Assembly (NCBI GenBank): GCA_001599295.1
Contig: BCGN01000004.1
Location: forward strand, 1,116,346-1,180,345
Length of the DNA stretch: 64,000 nt
DNA from: Sporopachydermia quercuum
Lineage: Eukaryota > Ascomycota > Sporopachydermiomycetes > Sporopachydermiales > Sporopachydermiaceae
Direction: 5' to 3'
Positions within the stretch are counted from its first letter, which is position 1, and every line of letters starts with the position of its first letter. Shown one piece after another: positions 60,160-64,000 of this stretch. The notes beneath the pieces were generated by a model, which worked only from the letters and a program-made list of their open reading frames with translations, did no database searches and was not told the DNA's origin. Made by a program: the position numbers and the translations under genes.

Positions 60160-61752
60160 CTATTTTGATGTTTCTTCAACTGATGCTACGCTTGATGGAA
60201 ACGACTCTTCATCGGATGATGGTGAATGCCACTCATCAAAAACGGAAGAAACAGTAGTGGATGACAATGAAGGACTATTCAGATTAGATTGCTGATCTGG
60301 AATAACCAATACAGGTCTTGATCTGGAATTAATGAGATTAGTAGATGTAGGAACTGGGTTGAAAATTGTTTGAGTTGTTGATAGACTTCGGTCTAATACG
60401 CTACCATTAACCTGGCTCGGTGATGCCGGCGCAATGAAGGATGCAGATGAGGATGAGGAAGTCGATCTTGCGTTATTCAACGGAAGAAGTTCAAACTCAT
60501 TCTCCATTAAATCATCGTCATCAAAATATAATGACTCTTCATCGGCCACATGCTGACTTAAATCCACAGATTTTCTGTACTTGTAAGAATTGACTAGCGA
60601 TGCAGTACTGCCATTGTTTGCTATGCCGTTTGCTTGCTGTAATGCGACCGTTGGCACAGTTGAGAATGTGTAATACTGCACTGTGTCGTAAGACCATCGG
60701 CAAAACTTGTCCATTTGCACAATTGGTAATTTATAGTAATACTTTGCATAGTTGAAAACAGTGTACGACAAAACAGCTCCGCCAATTAAATCAATGAAGT
60801 AATGATGCGTCAAATACATTGTACTCCACCAAATCCATAACTCGTATGCATAGAACAAAACAGAGAATCTTGGGAAAAGGTAAGAAAGGTATAAAACTTC
60901 CATTGTTGCACAACCTGAATGCAGAGAAGGAAATGCTCCAAAGACCATCGGTGAGGCTCCGAAGGTACTTGAATACATATTCACACCAATAATTTGATCG
61001 ATTCTTGCTAATCCGCCAGGAGACCCAGGCATAGAGTAATTGGCGGGCTCCAAACCATGAGAATTCTTATACCATGGAGGAGCAGAAGGACAGAGGATTT
61101 GAATTGTCACGCCAAAAAAATTCATAAATCCGAAAGCGAATGCATAATTTCTTAAGGTTGTTGGAGGCGCAAACAAAAAAATCACAAGAGCAACAACAAC
61201 TGGGGCAGAAAAGTGAATTATTCCATATGGTAACCAAGCTAAAATATCAAGCAACGGCATTTGAAGAGATGACAAAACATCGCTCAAATTACTGCCATAA
61301 AGAATGGTCTCTAAAGCAGGTAAAACACGTACTGAGATTGGGGGTCTCCAAGTACCAGGAATAAAGGAGCAGGAATAGAATAAAATTGCCCAGGTTATGA
61401 TGGGCAAAGCACCGAAGAAAAATTGTGATGTGATAGGTAGTAAAAATGCTGTCGTTAGCAAAGCTGCCAGAAGAAAACGGAAAATGAAAGGGGGATTATC
61501 CACAATGATGAATGAGAGCAATAACGACAAGCCCATTATGACGTATTGCAGATCCATAAGTTCCCACTCATGGGTCTTCAATCTCTTAATAGTTACAGAA
61601 ACATCAAAAGATAGTTCTAAGTCACCAATTGTGGCGCCTGGTGGTCGATCAGCTAGAAATATTTTCCGAAACTTCTTTACAACATATCTCTTGATGGACA
61701 TCATTTTCGATTCAAAGTTACGTGGTGTTATAAGTTTGTGTAGAAGTTGCAA
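60160..61752 (-). CDS. AUR1: Inositol phosphorylceramide synthase catalytic subunit
   Basis: A 530-residue multi-pass Golgi enzyme (yeast 401; Candida proteins near 470-500). LADRPPGATIGDLELSFDVS marks the N-terminus. Catalytic motifs are APPWYKNSHGLEPANYSM, FGAFPSLHSGCATMEVLY (His in PSLHSG) and STMYLTHHYFIDLIGGAVLS (His in the HHYFID motif). It transfers phosphoinositol from phosphatidylinositol to ceramide and is the target of aureobasidin A. The C-terminal 140 residues are cytosolic and Ser-rich. The start is uncertain: Met17 or Met18 (near 61704) would give an N-terminus closer to the yeast length. AUR1 belongs to the same four-gene neighbourhood in S. cerevisiae (YKL004W). Confidence 0.95.
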   Translation of the reverse strand: MQLLHKLITPRNFESKMMSIKRYVVKKFRKIFLADRPPGATIGDLELSFDVSVTIKRLKTHEWELMDLQYVIMGLSLLLSFIIVDNPPFIFRFLLAALLTTAFLLPITSQFFFGALPIITWAILFYSCSFIPGTWRPPISVRVLPALETILYGSNLSDVLSSLQMPLLDILAWLPYGIIHFSAPVVVALVIFLFAPPTTLRNYAFAFGFMNFFGVTIQILCPSAPPWYKNSHGLEPANYSMPGSPGGLARIDQIIGVNMYSSTFGASPMVFGAFPSLHSGCATMEVLYLSYLFPRFSVLFYAYELWIWWSTMYLTHHYFIDLIGGAVLSYTVFNYAKYYYKLPIVQMDKFCRWSYDTVQYYTFSTVPTVALQQANGIANNGSTASLVNSYKYRKSVDLSQHVADEESLYFDDDDLMENEFELLPLNNARSTSSSSSASFIAPASPSQVNGSVLDRSLSTTQTIFNPVPTSTNLINSRSRPVLVIPDQQSNLNSPSLSSTTVSSVFDEWHSPSSDEESFPSSVASVEETSK

Positions 61753-64000
61753 AAACGAAGATGTAACGTTTCTTCTAAATTTGCATGATAATAATCCTGC
61801 ACTTTCTATAACTCAACGCCAGGAAAATAACAGAAAAACTTTGTGATTGATTTGAATCGTTGTAATTGGCTTCCTGCCTTACTATGTGTCTTTGGTGTAA
61901 GAATTAGATAAGGCCCTTGTGAAATTCCGTTCACCCTAAGCTTTTTGGCAGCAATCCTAAGCTATAGACGAGATTTTGAAACAGTTAGACTGGCAACTGA
62001 CCAGTGAATAGCGTAACGAATGCAGTAAATATTGGAATTAGATGAGCTCACTGGAATATCCCTTTCGCTGGTAGTCGGTACACAAGATAACAATTCTATT
62101 GAATTCTGTGAGGTATGAGCTTTTTTTAATACTTTTAAGATTGAGACCAATTTCACTCTGTATGTATATCTTGCCTTTTCTTTTCTATTGGGCAACATGG
62201 AGAATGGTATCTGTAGAAATCAAAAGAGAGGAATTAAGTAAGTAAACAGAAACACAAGAGCAGAAAGAAAAATAAAGAGAGTTGAGTTTCTTTAAGAATT
62301 TGTCACGGAATCGTCTGCCGATAGAATCAAATGCAAGTAACGCCGTAAACCTTGACATAATTAGTATGAGGGAAAAGGGACGTTAACTCCAAACTAAAGT
62401 TACTGATCGCAGTTTACATATTTGACTAGGGCAAAATGTCATTTATCCCTTATAAAATATTTTAAAGTTTTGGTAAACATCTCTTAGGCCTGTATGACTT
62501 GCACTTTAACGAAATTCCATGACATATCTATCACTCACTCAAATACTTGATAAGTTGTTAGTTAAAGTTGTATGAAAGAGTATTGTTGATGTTCAACTTG
62601 AGGGCCTCGACACAATTTTATCTCTTCAGTTGTAAGTTTTAAAGAAGTACGTAAAAGCTAATATTCTAAATTAGAGCTAAATTTATTTGCAAGACTTCAG
62701 CGATATAAGAATCTCCTCACAAGGAACGCAGGTTGAGTTTGCTGAAATTGGTTTGGTGGTGCAAGAAGAATATTTCAATTGTCATGACAATTGAAAACTT
62801 TATGAGAATAAATTCTTAGTACGATATTTAGTTGATACGACTATTCCCAAAACCATGACTACTCATGGTATAAGCATTAGAAGAGAATACGAGGTATTTT
62901 ATCTCCGAAGGTTATCAATAGATGCGGTTCTATTGTAATTGAGTATGGAATGTAATCACTGAAGAGTAAGTACAGTGCTAAGTCAATTTATGTATAGAAG
63001 AGTAACAATACTTTTTATAAAAAGAACTTGTAAATAGTAGGAAGCTGTCCCGCGAAACACCCAGCAGAGGGTTAACGCTCGGATCAAATAGTGAAAAGAG
63101 TTCGCACCGGATGGTTCCTCATAATAACTGCACCGTGTACCGTTATCTCATCCTCTTTAGTGAAAGTAATATGGATATTATAAGTAACTTAAAATCGGAC
63201 TCTTGATAGTACTGAAAGATATCTATATCAATAAAAACCTGTTATCTTGTAAATATTACTTTTACAATTGCTATTCTTCTTGTCACGCAAGCATCTCGAG
63301 ATTCTCGGTAGGACATGTAGAAGATGTACCAGTAAGCATGTCATATCAGCAATCGCCTTGCTTTTACTCAATTTGTAGTTGGTGTGTTTATACTCAAATC
63401 GTGGGATTCTTACTTCTTGAAAGCTGTGATTGTTCTTATCTTTACAACTTCTCCTTTCGGGATACTGCTGTTCTTCCAAACTATCTATCCCATTGAAGAT
63501 CATGCCATGTTATATCATTGTACATTAAAATTTCTCCATCGCATTTTTATAATTATTATTACGTCATCGTTAAATAATTTTCTATCATTTATTTTATCAC
63601 GTAATCTGTAAAACGCCACTTCTCACTCAGGCGACTAAGGTATCGTTTCTCATTATCAACTACCTACCTTATATGATATTGAGCTATTTTGTTGATTATT
63701 CTATTTGTTGGCCACATAGATATATATGTATTGTTGATAAAATTGAATACTGACATTGTGCCTGATATAGATCAAAAATTTAGCGTATTAGCTGATAGTG
63801 TTAATATATCAACTGCTACTTCAATTGAGCTCTGACTTTATTTTCTCACTCTGGGCATCGATCAGTAAGGTGGGTTGATGTTGTTAGGATATTTACTGTA
63901 AATACGTTAGTTGTTGAAGCTATAGTTTCAATTTCTACATCTATTAGAATAGACAAAGATTACACACTCTGTAAATTTGGATCAAACTTTGTTGTAGTTT
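61753..64000. other. Gene-poor right end of window
   Basis: 2.25 kb without a gene I can support; frames up to 97 codons have AT-driven composition. A perfect 24-bp palindrome sits at 62773-62796. A slightly GC-richer patch at about 63,043-63,140 matches no tRNA. It presumably includes the AUR1 promoter and flanking DNA of a gene beyond the window. Confidence 0.5.
62773..62796. repeat. Perfect 24-bp palindrome
   Basis: The left half-site is TTTCAATTGTCA and the right half is its exact reverse complement, with no spacer. It can form a hairpin or be a dimeric protein site. No adjacent coding or terminator context explains it. Confidence 0.85.

Noticed and set aside
63043-63140. GC-richer patch that might be a tRNA or other RNA gene
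   Set aside because: The T-loop lacks the conserved A58 and no cloverleaf forms on either strand.
63203-63611. Overlapping frames of 75-97 codons on both strands
   Set aside because: No protein-like pattern or homology; typical chance frames.
1-64000. Transposons, LTR elements or virus-like copies
   Set aside because: No reverse transcriptase, integrase, transposase or long terminal repeats were seen in any frame.

Overview
The window is nuclear DNA of a budding yeast (Saccharomycotina). Nearly every recognisable gene has a one-to-one S. cerevisiae counterpart, the DNA is AT-rich, and introns carry yeast-type signals (GTAAGT or GTATGT donors, TACTAAC-like branch sites, TAG or CAG acceptors). 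CTG codons fall on conserved leucines in GEM1, LIG4 and TSR3, so CTG reads as leucine and the CUG-Ser/Ala clades are unlikely. Seven genes carry 23 introns that I could reconstruct from the sequence, far more than expected for Saccharomycetaceae, so this looks like an intron-rich, slowly rearranging lineage. I cannot name the genus. Isolated N bases in coding and non-coding DNA look like masked ambiguous calls, possibly heterozygous sites.

Layout. 0-5.8 kb: a 5'-truncated SulP/STAS vacuolar transporter (VSB1), a tail-anchored coiled-coil protein, and BOL3. 6-16.4 kb: PRT1 (eIF3b), a large coiled-coil protein best called SPC72, PRE10 (4 exons) and GEM1 (5 exons). 16.7-20.8 kb: an orphan basic protein, a 2 kb gene-poor stretch, and RCE1. 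21.9-29.6 kb: RAD18, SEC12, a pyridoxal kinase (BUD17-like) and ATG15. 30-43.9 kb: an orphan mitochondrial membrane protein, LIG4 (9 exons), TSR3 (3 exons), VRL1 and SGT2. 46-55.9 kb: ARO8, HIR1, CWC24, PEX30-like and RPL38 (2 exons). 56.5-61.8 kb: MRP17 (2 exons), DID4 (5 exons), MET14 and AUR1. The last 2.2 kb has no gene I can support.

The most striking feature is gene order. BOL3-SPC72-GEM1 (neighbours YAL046C-YAL048C) are interleaved with PRT1-PRE10 (neighbours YOR361C-YOR362C), and RAD18-SEC12-BUD17-ATG15 merges two S. cerevisiae regions (YCR066W-YCR068W and YNR026C-YNR027W). This is the order expected before the Saccharomyces whole-genome duplication. CWC24-PEX30-RPL38 matches YLR323C-YLR325C exactly. 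LIG4-TSR3-SGT2 and MRP17-DID4-MET14-AUR1 are also S. cerevisiae neighbourhoods. Systematic names are from memory and can be checked in SGD or YGOB.

Other notable points are two micro-exons (11 nt in LIG4, 16 nt inside the GEM1 P-loop), an ATG-only first exon in PRE10, MluI cell-cycle boxes upstream of SPC72 and RAD18, two Cbf1-type sites upstream of MET14, and a small coding-like signal split over two frames at 57.1-57.3 kb. I found no tRNA, rRNA, transposon, LTR element or CRISPR array.
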